From NCBI GenBank assembly GCA_963556255.1, contig OY744608.1, positions 6,770,523-6,834,522 of the forward strand: a stretch of DNA of 64,000 bases. Reading direction: 5' to 3'. The notes below the pieces were generated by a model. That model saw only the letters and a list, made by a program, of their open reading frames with translations, had not been told where the DNA came from and did not search any database. The translations under genes were made by a program, and so were the position numbers. This DNA comes from Allolobophora icterica (taxonomy: Eukaryota; Annelida; Clitellata; Crassiclitellata; Lumbricidae). Shown one piece after another: positions 26,001 through 32,618 of the stretch (positions within the stretch are counted from its first letter, which is position 1; each line of letters opens with the position of its first letter).

Positions 26001-27558
26001 CAGCATCACTATAATTATCAATGTCATCATCATCATCATCGTCATCATTATCAATATAGTAATCATTACCATCAATATCATCATCATAGTCGTCGTAATT
26101 ATCATTATTATCACTATAATCATCATCATCATCATTTTTGATATAATCATAATCGTTAGCCCAGGCTATGGAACACTCTTCCGGCAAACGTTCGCTCTGC
26201 AAGGTCTGTGTTGGCCTTCAGATCTGCACTAAAACTCATCACTTCTTGGACTCATAGGCTGTTTTCTTGTCCTCTTGGATTTCCGTCTTGACTTTCGACG
26301 GCATTTATCCCGGAAATTTGCATGCACACCGATTTTGATTATCAGCGATTATCGAATGATACCTTGAGTATTGCACAGTGGCGCTGTAAAAGATTTTGGT
26401 TTTTTACATCAATCTACCACTAAAATCTACCGTCATCTTGGCTCAGTCGGTGAATTCTACAGTAATCTCGGTACTCTGATAGCGTCCATCTACAGATTGA
26501 TACTGGCGACAGACTTTGCTCTGCGCTGATCTGAAATTCCCTCATTGTCGCTCTGGCTGATATCTTCTCCACCCACGCCTCGCCTCCGTCAGTATATTGA
26601 TGTACTGACTCGACGGGATAACCTCCTTGACGTTCTAGCTTCTGATGGCTTAGGAAGCCTGACCTGGACATCAACACCCTGTCAAACTTTAGACCCATCT
26701 CCAACCATGTTGGTTGCTGACCGCTTCGTCTTATTGGCAGTGATGGGCACTTTTAACTACTGTAGTTACTAACTAGTAGTTATAACTACTATAAAGGTAG
26801 TTGTCTAGTAGTTATAACTACATTTAAAGAAATAGTTTAAAATAGTTATAACTATTTTTATCAAGTAGTTTGTAGTTTACAACTATATTTCACATTAACT
26901 ACATTTTTTCCTATTTAGTAGGCCTATTTACTTTTATAGCTAGCTCCATCTTATAAGAACTTCTGTAATTTGGACGTTGTCCATAAATATTGTAAGTCAT
27001 AGCGCTATATAATTTTGCTATCAGCAATTTGGGCTTCCTATCTTGAATTGTTGTGTCTTTTGTCTGTGTGACAATGCCCAGTAATCTCTATTAATATATA
27101 CTGGATAGCTAATGGGTTGTGAAAGTTCGGATTATCGCTCAGTTAAGGCAGAAGTAGTTTTCATATGTAGCAACATCTTGTGACTGCCAGCCTAGTGCCA
27201 AGGCCTTTGACGTAGACCTGTCTCCCATTTACACACGACTTGCCTCAATAACAAAAGCGCTTCATAGAGTTTTAATTCGTTGAATATGTTTCATCATCCA
27301 TGCTGAATCATTTACTAATAATTAGTAAATATAATCTAGCCCTAATACTCTTAGCTATTCAGTAAAAGTCTAAATGAACGAACGAATCAACTATAATTGC
27401 AATTGTTTTGGTTGATAGGAAACAAACACCTGCTGCGTTGTGACAAAATGTGGTGTGACCTTCTGGGTCACTATGACAGCAGAGGTTGCGTCCTCGAGGT
27501 TAACGAGTTCATTCCGGAACACGTCTTCCCGATCCATCGTCGTAACGCGAGACATTAA
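1332..27558 (+). CDS. HELZ2-like: HELZ2-like RNA helicase / RNB exoribonuclease gene (12 exons)
   Basis: Exons by splice signals and phase: 1332-1389, 1888-2037, 10841-15128, 17905-17993, 18042-18234, 18354-18488, 19944-20078, 20716-21332, 21800-22024, 24643-24799, 25739-25906, 27419-27558 (stop TAA). Every junction is GT-AG and phases agree, apart from a frame problem inside 18042-18234. Domains in order: basic N terminus, CCCH finger, second Cys/His finger, acidic linker, RNB nuclease with its acidic cluster, then a complete UPF1-like SF1 helicase. Counting from the first in-frame ATG at 1347 the product would be about 2,113 residues. Vertebrate HELZ2 has two helicase regions flanking RNB and is an interferon-induced coactivator/nuclease reported to restrict LINE-1; here I see only the C-terminal helicase. 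The true start is uncertain because exons further upstream are possible. Function is inferred from domains. Confidence 0.88.
1500..1735. repeat. GT-rich microsatellite with GTGGGT variants
   Basis: Imperfect (TG)n from about 1500, pure between roughly 1581 and 1624, then GTGGGT/GTAGGT variants to about 1735. It lies between two candidate exons. Open frames across it are repeat artefacts. Confidence 0.95.
2754..2948. mobile_element. hAT-like MITE, left end truncated
   Basis: Starts CGGCGATCTTG and ends GATCGCCGCCCATG. Flanks are CAATTAAG (2746-2753) and TAATTAAG (2949-2956), a 7/8 match to an 8-bp target duplication. Sequence resembles the element at 5747-6204 but lacks the first bases of its left terminus. 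Non-coding. Confidence 0.7.
2960..4250 (+). pseudogene. Decayed repeat-encoded ORF
   Basis: Broken pieces in changing frames on the + strand include [12 protein letters not shown] near 3430, [18 protein letters not shown] near 3800 and [11 protein letters not shown]...FLLQVVEKH near 4060-4140. The order and style resemble a widespread uncharacterised protein encoded by invertebrate repeats. That assignment is from memory of the motif style and is weak. Multiple stops and frame changes show it is dead. Confidence 0.4.
4449..4530 (-). mobile_element. SINE 3' end with (ACTT)n tail
   Basis: Read on the minus strand: TGTACACCAAAATGCGG..., an AATAAAGGAT stretch, then repeated ACTT. It matches the 3' end of the SINE at 32822-33013 and the fragment near 29390-29430. 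Confidence 0.6.
4674..4843. mobile_element. hAT-like MITE, 170 bp, with 8-bp TSD
   Basis: Termini CAGGGGCGTCTA and TAGACGCGCCTG are inverted repeats. Both sides carry GATGCAGA (4666-4673 and 4844-4851), a perfect 8-bp target duplication. A sister copy of the same family is at 28562-28734. Confidence 0.9.
5432..5519. mobile_element. Partial copy of the GCATATTTTAA hAT-like MITE
   Basis: Reverse complement starts CAGCGCATATTTTTACTG and continues through ACTAGT and GTCCCAGTAG motifs, matching one end of the complete element at 43193-43757. The other end is missing. Confidence 0.6.
5747..6204. mobile_element. hAT-like MITE, 458 bp, with 8-bp TSD
   Basis: Left end CAGTGGCGGCGATCT, right end AGATCGCCGCCCATG. 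Perfect target duplication AGAGTAGC at 5739-5746 and 6205-6212. Interior has G-rich and C-rich tracts and no credible ORF. Confidence 0.9.
6251..6976 (-). repeat. LTR (3' LTR in coding orientation)
   Basis: 726 bp, TGTCGC...GCGACA. Near-identical to 9464-10187 over its last 600 bp. About nine differences fall within its first 118 bp. Confidence 0.93.
6977..6995 (-). other. Polypurine tract of the Ty3/gypsy element
   Basis: Minus strand purine run immediately upstream of the 3' LTR, ending GGGAAGGGAGG. This is the expected place for the plus-strand DNA primer. Confidence 0.75.
7167..8936 (-). CDS. Gag-like coiled coil fused in frame to Ty3/gypsy RNase H (589 aa)
   Basis: Residues about 1-95 are unassigned. 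About 100-350 form a Glu/Lys/Arg-rich coiled coil with an 18-residue repeat ([18 protein letters not shown]), encoded by 54-bp tandem repeats. About 355-430 look like the Gag capsid region ([20 protein letters not shown]). Then the RT connection ([12 protein letters not shown]) leads into RNase [48 protein letters not shown] and a C-terminal [15 protein letters not shown]. Protease, RT palm and fingers, and integrase are missing. No stop interrupts the join, so the fusion could be translated. Activity is unknown. The start Met is at 8936. Confidence 0.85.
   Translation of the reverse strand: MDKLSIGKRVRVLNMPRHRLVAYLIKMGLGEEELGSMRMDQLQEASAEIIVSGRETPPEVSEKVSTGSPGSSMSSARQMRRVMLELTIYQREGAERTVRRSSEKERRRIEERREERLRKEAREEAERREKEKKRRREEKEERLRREERLRVLEEKWRREDEEKQAEKLRLLEEKQRREEKEEAEKLRLQEEKRRREEKEEAEKLRLQEEKRRREEKEEAEKLRLQEEKRRREEKEEAEKLRLQEEKRRREEKEETERLRMLEEKQAEKLRLQEEKQRREEKEEAEKLRLQEEKRRREKEEAERLRREEKEEAEKLRLQEEKRRREEKEEAEKREKEVREERDAERRLRDERDYNLRHSVVGRMKTYSESLRGLLPRFPSDHAQISGLFVHCERLFDSCAVPDDLRSRLLLTCLDNHARTVTARILIDWTQKSVPAMIPWRAEHQKALDKFMHDLNNAVCLQTIGYGREFGLSTDASDKAVGCCLFQIQVDGTERPIYFASSKLDATQARWSTVEREAYAVIFAWKKFRDWIFMSRTTLYSDHTPLTFLTASTPTSAKLARWALALQDFDISFEYRPGALNIPADLLSRL
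9445..9463 (-). other. Primer-binding site, probable tRNA-Ser
   Basis: Minus strand, adjacent to the 5' LTR end: TGGCGCAGTCGACAGGATT. The + strand equivalent ends ...CGACTGCGCCA, which looks like a serine tRNA acceptor/T-arm 3' end. The exact isoacceptor is not established. Confidence 0.65.
9464..10187 (-). repeat. LTR (5' LTR in coding orientation)
   Basis: 724 bp, TGTCGC...GCGACA, followed by target duplication CATAC at 10188-10192. It would carry the promoter for the minus-strand ORF. Confidence 0.93.
10193..10840. other. Intron remainder, nothing recognised
   Basis: End of the HELZ2-like intron after the LTR element. No motif, ORF or repeat that I can identify, apart from the splice acceptor at its end. 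Confidence 0.5.
10841..15128 (+). CDS. HELZ2-like: HELZ2-like gene, large exon: zinc fingers and RNB nuclease
   Basis: The exon begins after TTCTGTCTAG and ends at CCAGACAG before GTAAAC; it is open throughout. Numbering codons from 10999: a CCCH finger with C45, C54, C60, H64 (C-x8-C-x5-C-x3-H); a second finger with C115, C118, H131, C135 and H139; an acidic stretch at about 225-275; then RNB from about 540 to 950. The RNB signature [14 protein letters not shown] places the four acidic residues at D561, D567, D569 and D570, so the metal site looks intact. [14 protein letters not shown] near residue 920 is the other RNB hallmark. Expected activity is 3'-5' hydrolytic RNA decay. Another Cys cluster (CITYGCDTC) lies before codon 1 of this numbering, within the exon. 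Confidence 0.93.
15170..15600 (+). repeat. LINE-associated repeat, first copy
   Basis: Contains GATCTGTGATCCAATGATTT, a GGTTCGACCC B-box-like word, and at about 15440-15570 a reading [15 protein letters not shown] typical of the RT thumb of CR1/L2-like LINEs. The same order recurs at 15829-17240, interrupted there by a MITE. Confidence 0.6.
15610..15828 (-). mobile_element. tRNA-derived SINE
   Basis: On the minus strand a tRNA-like head (GCGCATTGGATAACATCTGG ... GATCGAGACCC) is followed by a unique body and an AT-rich tail. A second copy in the opposite orientation is at 57584-57797. Confidence 0.75.
15977..16817. mobile_element. MITE inserted in the LINE-associated repeat
   Basis: Left terminus CAGTGGCGTGCAGAGGG, right terminus CCCTCTGCACGCCACTG. 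Candidate 8-bp target duplication GACCTTAA / GACCTTTA (one mismatch). The uninterrupted sister repeat at 15170-15600 shows the empty site. No ORF. Confidence 0.75.
16975..17700 (+). mobile_element. CR1/L2-like LINE fragment (RT C-terminal part)
   Basis: Broken reading of the RT thumb and C terminus: [44 protein letters not shown]. Stops and frame shifts are present, so it is dead. Confidence 0.75.
17056..17120. repeat. AT microsatellite
   Basis: (TA)n with ATGAATATA and TTTA interruptions inside the LINE fragment. Confidence 0.9.
17905..18234 (+). CDS. HELZ2-like: HELZ2-like linker exons 17905-17993 and 18042-18234; second one frame-broken
   Basis: Exon 17905-17993 joins the 15128 donor in phase (AG+A = Arg) and reads [20 protein letters not shown]. 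Exon 18042-18234 begins in phase (G+AT = Asp, then GSNIEFF). Its last third reads [12 protein letters not shown]...LNGLDD in phase with the next exon. These two parts are in different frames. The simplest readings are two one-base losses, in the T-run at 18058-18063 and the C-run at 18131-18133, or one two-base loss between them. All other exons of the gene are clean, so this may be an assembly error, a null allele or recent pseudogenisation. Confidence 0.6.
18354..21332 (+). CDS. HELZ2-like: HELZ2-like helicase exons 18354-18488, 19944-20078, 20716-21332
   Basis: These exons encode the first RecA-like domain of an SF1/UPF1-type helicase. [13 protein letters not shown] is the Q-motif-like start. 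The Walker A GPPGTGKT is split by an intron after GPPG (donor at 18489, acceptor at 19943). [14 protein letters not shown] is motif Ia. [16 protein letters not shown] carries Walker B as DECG rather than the commoner [22 protein letters not shown] is motif III and LDEQYRM starts motif IV. All phases agree (1, 1, 0). The domain should hydrolyse ATP and translocate on RNA or DNA. Confidence 0.92.
18500..18656 (+). repeat. 15-bp minisatellite (CTTAGAAGCATTAAA variants)
   Basis: About ten imperfect 15-bp units start 12 bp after the donor of the exon ending in the GPPG codons. Open frames through it are artefacts. Confidence 0.85.
18660..19120 (-). mobile_element. Endonuclease-RT LINE fragment (C-terminal)
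   Basis: Minus strand reads [32 protein letters not shown] and [22 protein letters not shown] pieces, characteristic of the C-terminal end of a common animal endonuclease-reverse transcriptase LINE. Frame-broken. Confidence 0.75.
19400..19750 (+). mobile_element. LINE 3'-end fragment
   Basis: Reads [20 protein letters not shown], the usual C-terminal end of this LINE family. It is followed by a 3' end (CATCGCTCGTGAATAA...GCGCTGTAGAAGTTT) shared with 29190-29285, 36890-37100 and 42030-42350. Confidence 0.7.
21800..27558 (+). CDS. HELZ2-like: HELZ2-like helicase C-terminal exons 21800-22024, 24643-24799, 25739-25906, 27419-27558
   Basis: Second RecA-like domain: [17 protein letters not shown] completes motif IV directly after the DEQYRM exon; [18 protein letters not shown] is the region before motif [21 protein letters not shown] is motif [17 protein letters not shown] is motif VI. 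The last exon reads [19 protein letters not shown] and ends with TAA at 27556-27558. Phases agree at every junction. Introns here carry a pogo-like element (22311-24403), a tRNA-derived SINE and an ATC-rich tract. Confidence 0.92.
22137..22181. repeat. Perfect 21-bp-arm hairpin with 3-nt loop
   Basis: Arms TAACTCCTAGGCTCCTAGCA(C) and its exact complement flank TAT. It lies in the intron after the 21800-22024 exon. Confidence 0.9.
22311..24403 (+). mobile_element. Pogo/Tigger-like DNA transposon remnant, nested MITE inside
   Basis: Near-perfect terminal inverted repeats of about 25 bp begin GGGGAGACCGGGGCTATATG. TA dinucleotides flank both ends (22309-22310, 24404-24405), as in Tc1/mariner/pogo. 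The interior encodes a Cys/His finger, [20 protein letters not shown] then WAHDNC and VCHNC, like the C-terminal finger of Tigger transposases. It is split by the MITE at 22986-23891. The catalytic DDE part is absent, so it is non-autonomous. Confidence 0.85.
22986..23891. mobile_element. hAT-like MITE nested in the pogo-like element
   Basis: Termini CAGAGGCGCGTTTAC and GTAAACGCGCCTCTG are perfect 15-bp inverted repeats. Perfect 8-bp target duplication ACGATAAT at 22978-22985 and 23892-23899. Removing it and one duplication restores the zinc-finger reading frame of the host element. Confidence 0.95.
24985..25075 (-). mobile_element. tRNA-derived SINE head
   Basis: Minus strand carries a tRNA-like stretch with CGCCTTGTAATGCAGAGAG and B-box GAGTTCGAGCC. 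Confidence 0.6.
25915..26155. repeat. ATC-rich imperfect trinucleotide tract
   Basis: Long imperfect (ATC)n starting directly after the donor of the motif VI exon (25906). It yields artefactual poly-Ile and poly-Asp frames. Confidence 0.9.
26160..26420 (+). mobile_element. LINE 3'-terminal coding fragment
   Basis: Reads [20 protein letters not shown] and SALK, the standard C-terminal end of CR1/L2-like reverse transcriptase ORFs, followed by a short 3' untranslated piece. Confidence 0.75.
26430..26725 (+). mobile_element. LINE RT N-terminal fragment
   Basis: Reads [17 protein letters not shown] near its end, the motif that opens the RT domain of many LINEs. Truncated on both sides. Confidence 0.6.
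26738..26910. mobile_element. hAT-like element end with AGTTATAACT words
   Basis: Starts CAGTGATGGGCACTTTTAAC and continues with repeated palindromic TAGTTATAACTA. The start is typical of hAT termini. I could not fix the other end. Confidence 0.5.
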
Positions 27559-27561
27559 ATC

Positions 27562-28561
27562 TTTTAGACGCAACCCGATCTAATGTGCTAATAACATTCC
27601 TCATGAATGTTCTTATCGGCATATATCGTCATCTGCGTCTATCTGCGTAAATCTGAATAAATCTTCGTTTTCAATTTAGATTTTATCGTATTAAAGTAGT
27701 TAAAAATCTTATTCAGTGCTTTCTTAAAATAGTAACCGTATTTCAGCTATGATGTTAATTATATTAAAATATTCAGTAATCGTATTACAGTGTCTCCGTC
27801 GTTCTGAAAATTGGGTTCAACACCGTCTATCGCAGCATCTGGTGATTAGTAAGAACTGCAGGAGTGCATTAAGGTATGTGGGTAAATGTAAATCTTCGAA
27901 ATTACTTAGCGACGCACAAAAAACGTGTAAGAGAGACCAGCTCATTCTCTGGCTTGAATTCATACCACGGTGGTGATAGGTGTGTCATGTGGTGTTAAGG
28001 TGTGTCATTTTGTACTGCGATGTATCATGTGAGGTAGGCCTACTATTTTGTGATGTGCAAAGGATGTAACATAGTTACGATGCTATATGCCTTTGACAGT
28101 CATATGCGTCCTGTGCCACTATGGATCGCATGGGACCAATACTCCCCATGTGTTCCTTGTATCCCACGAACTCCATGATTATTCGTTCCTTCAAAATGTT
28201 TTGTCATGCTGACAGTGATATGGTATGATGATGTAGGTAGGCTTGTATCTGTTTTGGAGGTCCACATAGTCAACTTACTTGGACTCTTATAAATTTTAGT
28301 AGGCCTATAGTTAATGATCAAAATCGGATGGCGAAACCATTTCAACGAGTCAAAACCTTACTCCGTGAAGCGCTTATTCTCTATGGCAAATTGTAATTCT
28401 TTGAGGAGGCAGGGTAAACGACACCGTCCCTGGAAGCTATAAGAACGACACAAATCGTCCACATAATTTATTACTAAGGACGTCGTCAGTAGGTCCAATT
28501 CACATGAAGAAGTCGTTCTGGTAAGATGGTCTAACTGTGACATCCCACAGTCAGTTAGAGA
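27562..28561. other. Intergenic, nothing coding recognised
   Basis: Lies between the HELZ2-like stop and a MITE. No ORF or repeat I can name, apart from a stretch around 28080-28180 similar to 25470-25560 (inverted), an old dispersed repeat. Confidence 0.5.
27656..27661 (+). promoter_or_regulatory. Candidate polyadenylation signal AATAAA
   Basis: A canonical AATAAA lies about 98 bp after the HELZ2-like stop codon, on the same strand. No transcript evidence is available. Confidence 0.4.
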
Positions 28562-28734
28562 CAGAGGCGTCTACACCATAGAAACCTTGGAGCAAATGCT
28601 CCATCCAAGAAATAAGGGGGGAAAGATTTGTCAGTGTGTGTGCCACCATTTTAGGGGGGAAGGAACGGCGAGGGGGGAAGAAGAGGGGAAAAAAGGACGT
28701 TGCTCCAATGACTTAGGGGGGATAGACGCCCCTG
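28562..28734. mobile_element. hAT-like MITE, sister of 4674-4843, with 8-bp TSD
   Basis: CAGAGGCGTCTA ... TAGACGCCCCTG with perfect target duplication GTTAGAGA at 28554-28561 and 28735-28742. Same interior as the 4674-4843 copy. Confidence 0.93.
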
Positions 28735-29189
28735 GTTAGAGAGAAGGTCTGCAGAGAGCCATCTTCAGTAGAATGACACTTAGAAACGATGGCGAGAGAG
28801 AAATTACCCCATGAACGCAGAACTAAGGCACACTATAGAATTCCGGCAAACAAAAGTTATCCAGCAAAACCCGAACATGACATGCTAGTGATCAAAACTG
28901 ACACACTAGAAAACCGTGCAGCCGCGTTGGCTAGATGCGCAGGAATTCCTTAAAACGTAAACCGGTGATAATTGTTATTTAGTAGGGGCTTACCTGTTCG
29001 TGTTGAAATTGCAAATAAATTTAAATATAGGGAAACGGGAAATCCTTGTATTCGTAAAAATAATAAGGGACAGTAATTACTCAATGGTGGATGGCTTGAA
29101 TGCATCATGGAAAGCGTCTATTGATGTAATGAGTAATGTAGGTTAGGCCTAAATGCACTTTTCTGCTAACTTGGAATTAATATTTCCTG

Positions 29190-29430
29190 ACAATCCATCT
29201 GACACGACGCAGCGCTCGTGAATAACCTGGTGCCCGGCGCTAAGCTTTTGAGTAACGCTTTAGAAATTTGCATTTTACGACTACAATCGCGATTAATAAC
29301 AAAAGCAAGTACTGAGAATCAGTAACCAAAAGAGGTGCATACCCTACCAAAGCAACGGATCTGATAATATAGAATAGAGTCGAATATTCTTTACTGGAAC
29401 CAATTGCAAACCGCATTTTGGTGTACAGCA
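29190..29430. mobile_element. LINE 3' end and SINE 3' end fragments
   Basis: 29200-29285 has the GCAGCGCTCGTGAATAACCT LINE 3' signature. 29390-29430 (minus) has the TGTACACCAAAATGCGG SINE end. Confidence 0.55.
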
Positions 29431-30062
29431 ACGTAAACGTGTTTATACAGAAAATATACTAATAAACTGTTAATGTTAGCTACTAATAATTGTCTCAGTT
29501 ATCCCCAATTCAAATTGTTCCATAATTTATTAATTAATTTTATTAATTATAGCGATTTATATAATGATAACCAACACATTAATGGATCATCAACCTAAGT
29601 AGTATATGGGTCTCAGTAAATGAGCCTTTGTGTGACCAACATTTCATCAAAATATCTTATTTCGTTTGCAAAGAAGTGAACAAAAGTCAAAACTCCGGAT
29701 TAAGGAAAGATTTTGAAAACAAAACTAAGAACACTTTAACATATATGCCGCACACCGCTGATATAACTCGGAGTTTGTACAATATTTAAGGTACCGATTA
29801 TGGTGGTCACAACAATGATCTTGCGCTGCTAGAGGTCGTCATATAACTTGAGTATCATTTAACATACCCGGTAACATAAATATCGTTGAGAGAAAAAGCC
29901 ATAAATTAATGCTGAGTTAAGAAAAAGTCTCATATTTGCAGCACAGGTATATTAGTTCAAATAACAATTGCGAGTCTCCAATCCCCATATTGTCTAAAGC
30001 ATGATTAATAACATGCAAATGCAGGTATAATTATGGGTCAACTCTTTTCTGAAGAAATGTTT

Positions 30063-32618
30063 TCACTTATTGGCTGTCACGTGAAATGTGCGAATCTGCA
30101 TAGGATTCAGTTCAACGATAAGTTTCTGTGGGTCAACTGGTTTCACGAATGCACTCATATCTACAAAGTACAATGAAACTATATCTATACACAATAGTTT
30201 TGCACTGTTCCCCCAGTGTCCATATGACTGGTATTTCTATCGTGAGAATTGTTTGAAATTTGATTTGTGTTCGTGAGTAATTGTAAATAATGTATTTCTT
30301 TGTAATTAATTTTCCTTGTAAGATAGAATAGAAAATTCAAACCGTGACTTATTTATAAAAGAACTCGAGACAATTCTATTTTAGTCACTTTTCGCTTAAC
30401 CATAACTAACGGGAGATCAGTTCTCACTTGCCCCTTTGTCTGTGCACGATGCTAATCATTCACTTTATAGGTGCCAAACACATGATATGTTAACAATTTT
30501 CAGAAGCATTCGGCAAAATGCTGTCGGTCAATTTGCTTGAAAAAAATCAGGCACTTACGCCAAACGATTGTAGGCCTATTAGCGAGAAAAACAGAAGAAT
30601 ACAATGATCCAAATACTAATTCTGCCAGCTGTGAAGTGGGGCTTGTCAAGAGAAGTTATTTCATTATTATTAAATCCTGTTACTTAAGATTTCAAAAGAA
30701 CGTTTAAAAGTGTCCGAACAAAAACACATAAAAATTTTATAATGCTTTGTAACACAACTGCATTACATTCCTTGTAAACTCCAGAAGTGCGTACTGAGTA
30801 ATTGCGAGTTAAGGAACTGCTCAAGATCCGTACACATTGACCACCTAAGTAGAGGCTCGAAACCGTACCCTCCGCGTTACAGACCGAGCGACCTATCCAT
30901 TCCGCTACCGTGTCTCGCTCGATTTTTAACCACTTTGGTTAACCACTGCTCATGGAAAAATATACTGACAATCTGATTAATAGTGCATCATTTAGTTTTA
31001 ATTACAGTGAAATTTTGCAAATATTATTCTGATAGTACCTTCTCATTAAGCTTGTGAAACCCAAAGTGCAACTGAAAACCAGAGCATTATATTTTAAAAC
31101 AGCAAATCGAGAACACCAAATCACATAGGCCTATTACCATAAAAAAATGAGAAGTCACGAGTTATTCACTGACCACGTGTGGTGCGACCATAGTCCTGTA
31201 CATTCCACTGCAGTCTGGTTGCTTTTGACAGAGGATGATTGGCTCCAAGGGTCTGCTCTTCCACAGATGCAATCGTAAATGGAACAAAGAGATCCTACAA
31301 AGTCAGTAACTCTTTTGTCACAGACATAATTATGCAGGAATTTTAACAACCTGGCTTCTTCAGTGCATCAGGATTTTCTACTGTGATTTTACTGAAAGTG
31401 ACAGCGATATGGAAGTCATTAGGCCTATATCGCTTTATATTAGTTTAAAAAAATGCATCTGAATATTGAAACTAGAATTAACACTTTGCGAGTCAAACTA
31501 AAACGTAAATAAATAAAATACAATAATTTTGAGCTTTAAATTTGAACTAAAAAGCCGGAAGATACTTTTCAGGAAAACATCAGAGATCGAATCCTAATTA
31601 AAACTTTAGTTGAATACTTTTAGCCTATTTATCATAAACAACATCTATAAATAAATTTTTCAAAACAAAGTGATTTAGACTTATTTCAATGATGAAGATC
31701 GCTAGACAGTACCTTGAGGTTGACTACAGCCACCTGTGATAGGTTCTTATCTTCATTCTTCTGGTAGAAGTGTTCCAGACGAAGAAGAAATTTTCCCGAA
31801 TGCCACTGCTCCAGGGTCAATAAGTGCACGTTTTCAGGCAGACTGTTCTTCAGTCCTGACCACTGTTGTCGCATGGCAGAGAAACCAACGATTCAGCCAT
31901 AATACAAGTTTCACTATCCTAAATATTATTCTACCACTTTAAGCTAATGCGTCTAATATTCTCTACATTATAAAAAATGCAAGGAATCATAATCGCAATC
32001 TCGAGATACTACGCACAGCGCCATAAAAAGTCAAATCGCGGGAACTAACTTATTCACAGGCGCCCAGTCAAAACAAAATTAATAGGCAGATAGGGTCAAA
32101 ATCGGTTCCAGATAAAAGATCCAGAGAGGTCAGGCAAACAGTCAGACATCTAAGGCGGATGATGTTTAGAATTGAAGCGGCGAGAGATGTAAAGGGAAGA
32201 TGAAGACTCGGGACAAGATTTGTGAAAGAGCAGTGTTTTCAGTTTTGAGTGAATGACCCGTGGAGAGATAGTAAAGATTGAGGTATTGGTGAGTTCGTAG
32301 GATGGATCAGACATTTGTCATAATTCTGGAGGGAGTTTGTTCTGGAGAGGCGGCCACAGAGTGATTTGCACACACATACATACACACACATTCAGAAAAA
32401 TACAAATTTAAAACCAGAATATGAGATAAATAAATGCCTCAACAAAGGATAAATTCAAACGATTAGACGAACCGTAGTCTTGTAGTTCTTGCTGTAGACA
32501 TCAGGCGTAAGATCAGTCTGAACGAAGCTGATAGATGGCGCCATGTACAACCTCTGCGCCAAATCACGATGCTGACGAACTGAGCCATCGATTGTATCCA
32601 GAATGACGTAATACTTTC
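30063..32618 (-). CDS. MAN2B1: Mannosidase exons 23-26
   Basis: 32473-32618 ([20 protein letters not shown]), 31713-31862 ([20 protein letters not shown]), 31174-31294 ([20 protein letters not shown]) and 30063-30160 ([20 protein letters not shown] then TFHVTANK and TGA). The NPMQIRTF ending is the family C terminus. All phases agree. Confidence 0.94.

Noticed and set aside
25729..26232. 167-residue Ile-rich membrane-like ORF
   Set aside because: Only the first part is real helicase coding sequence (25739-25906); the remainder runs past a GTAAGT donor into an ATC repeat.
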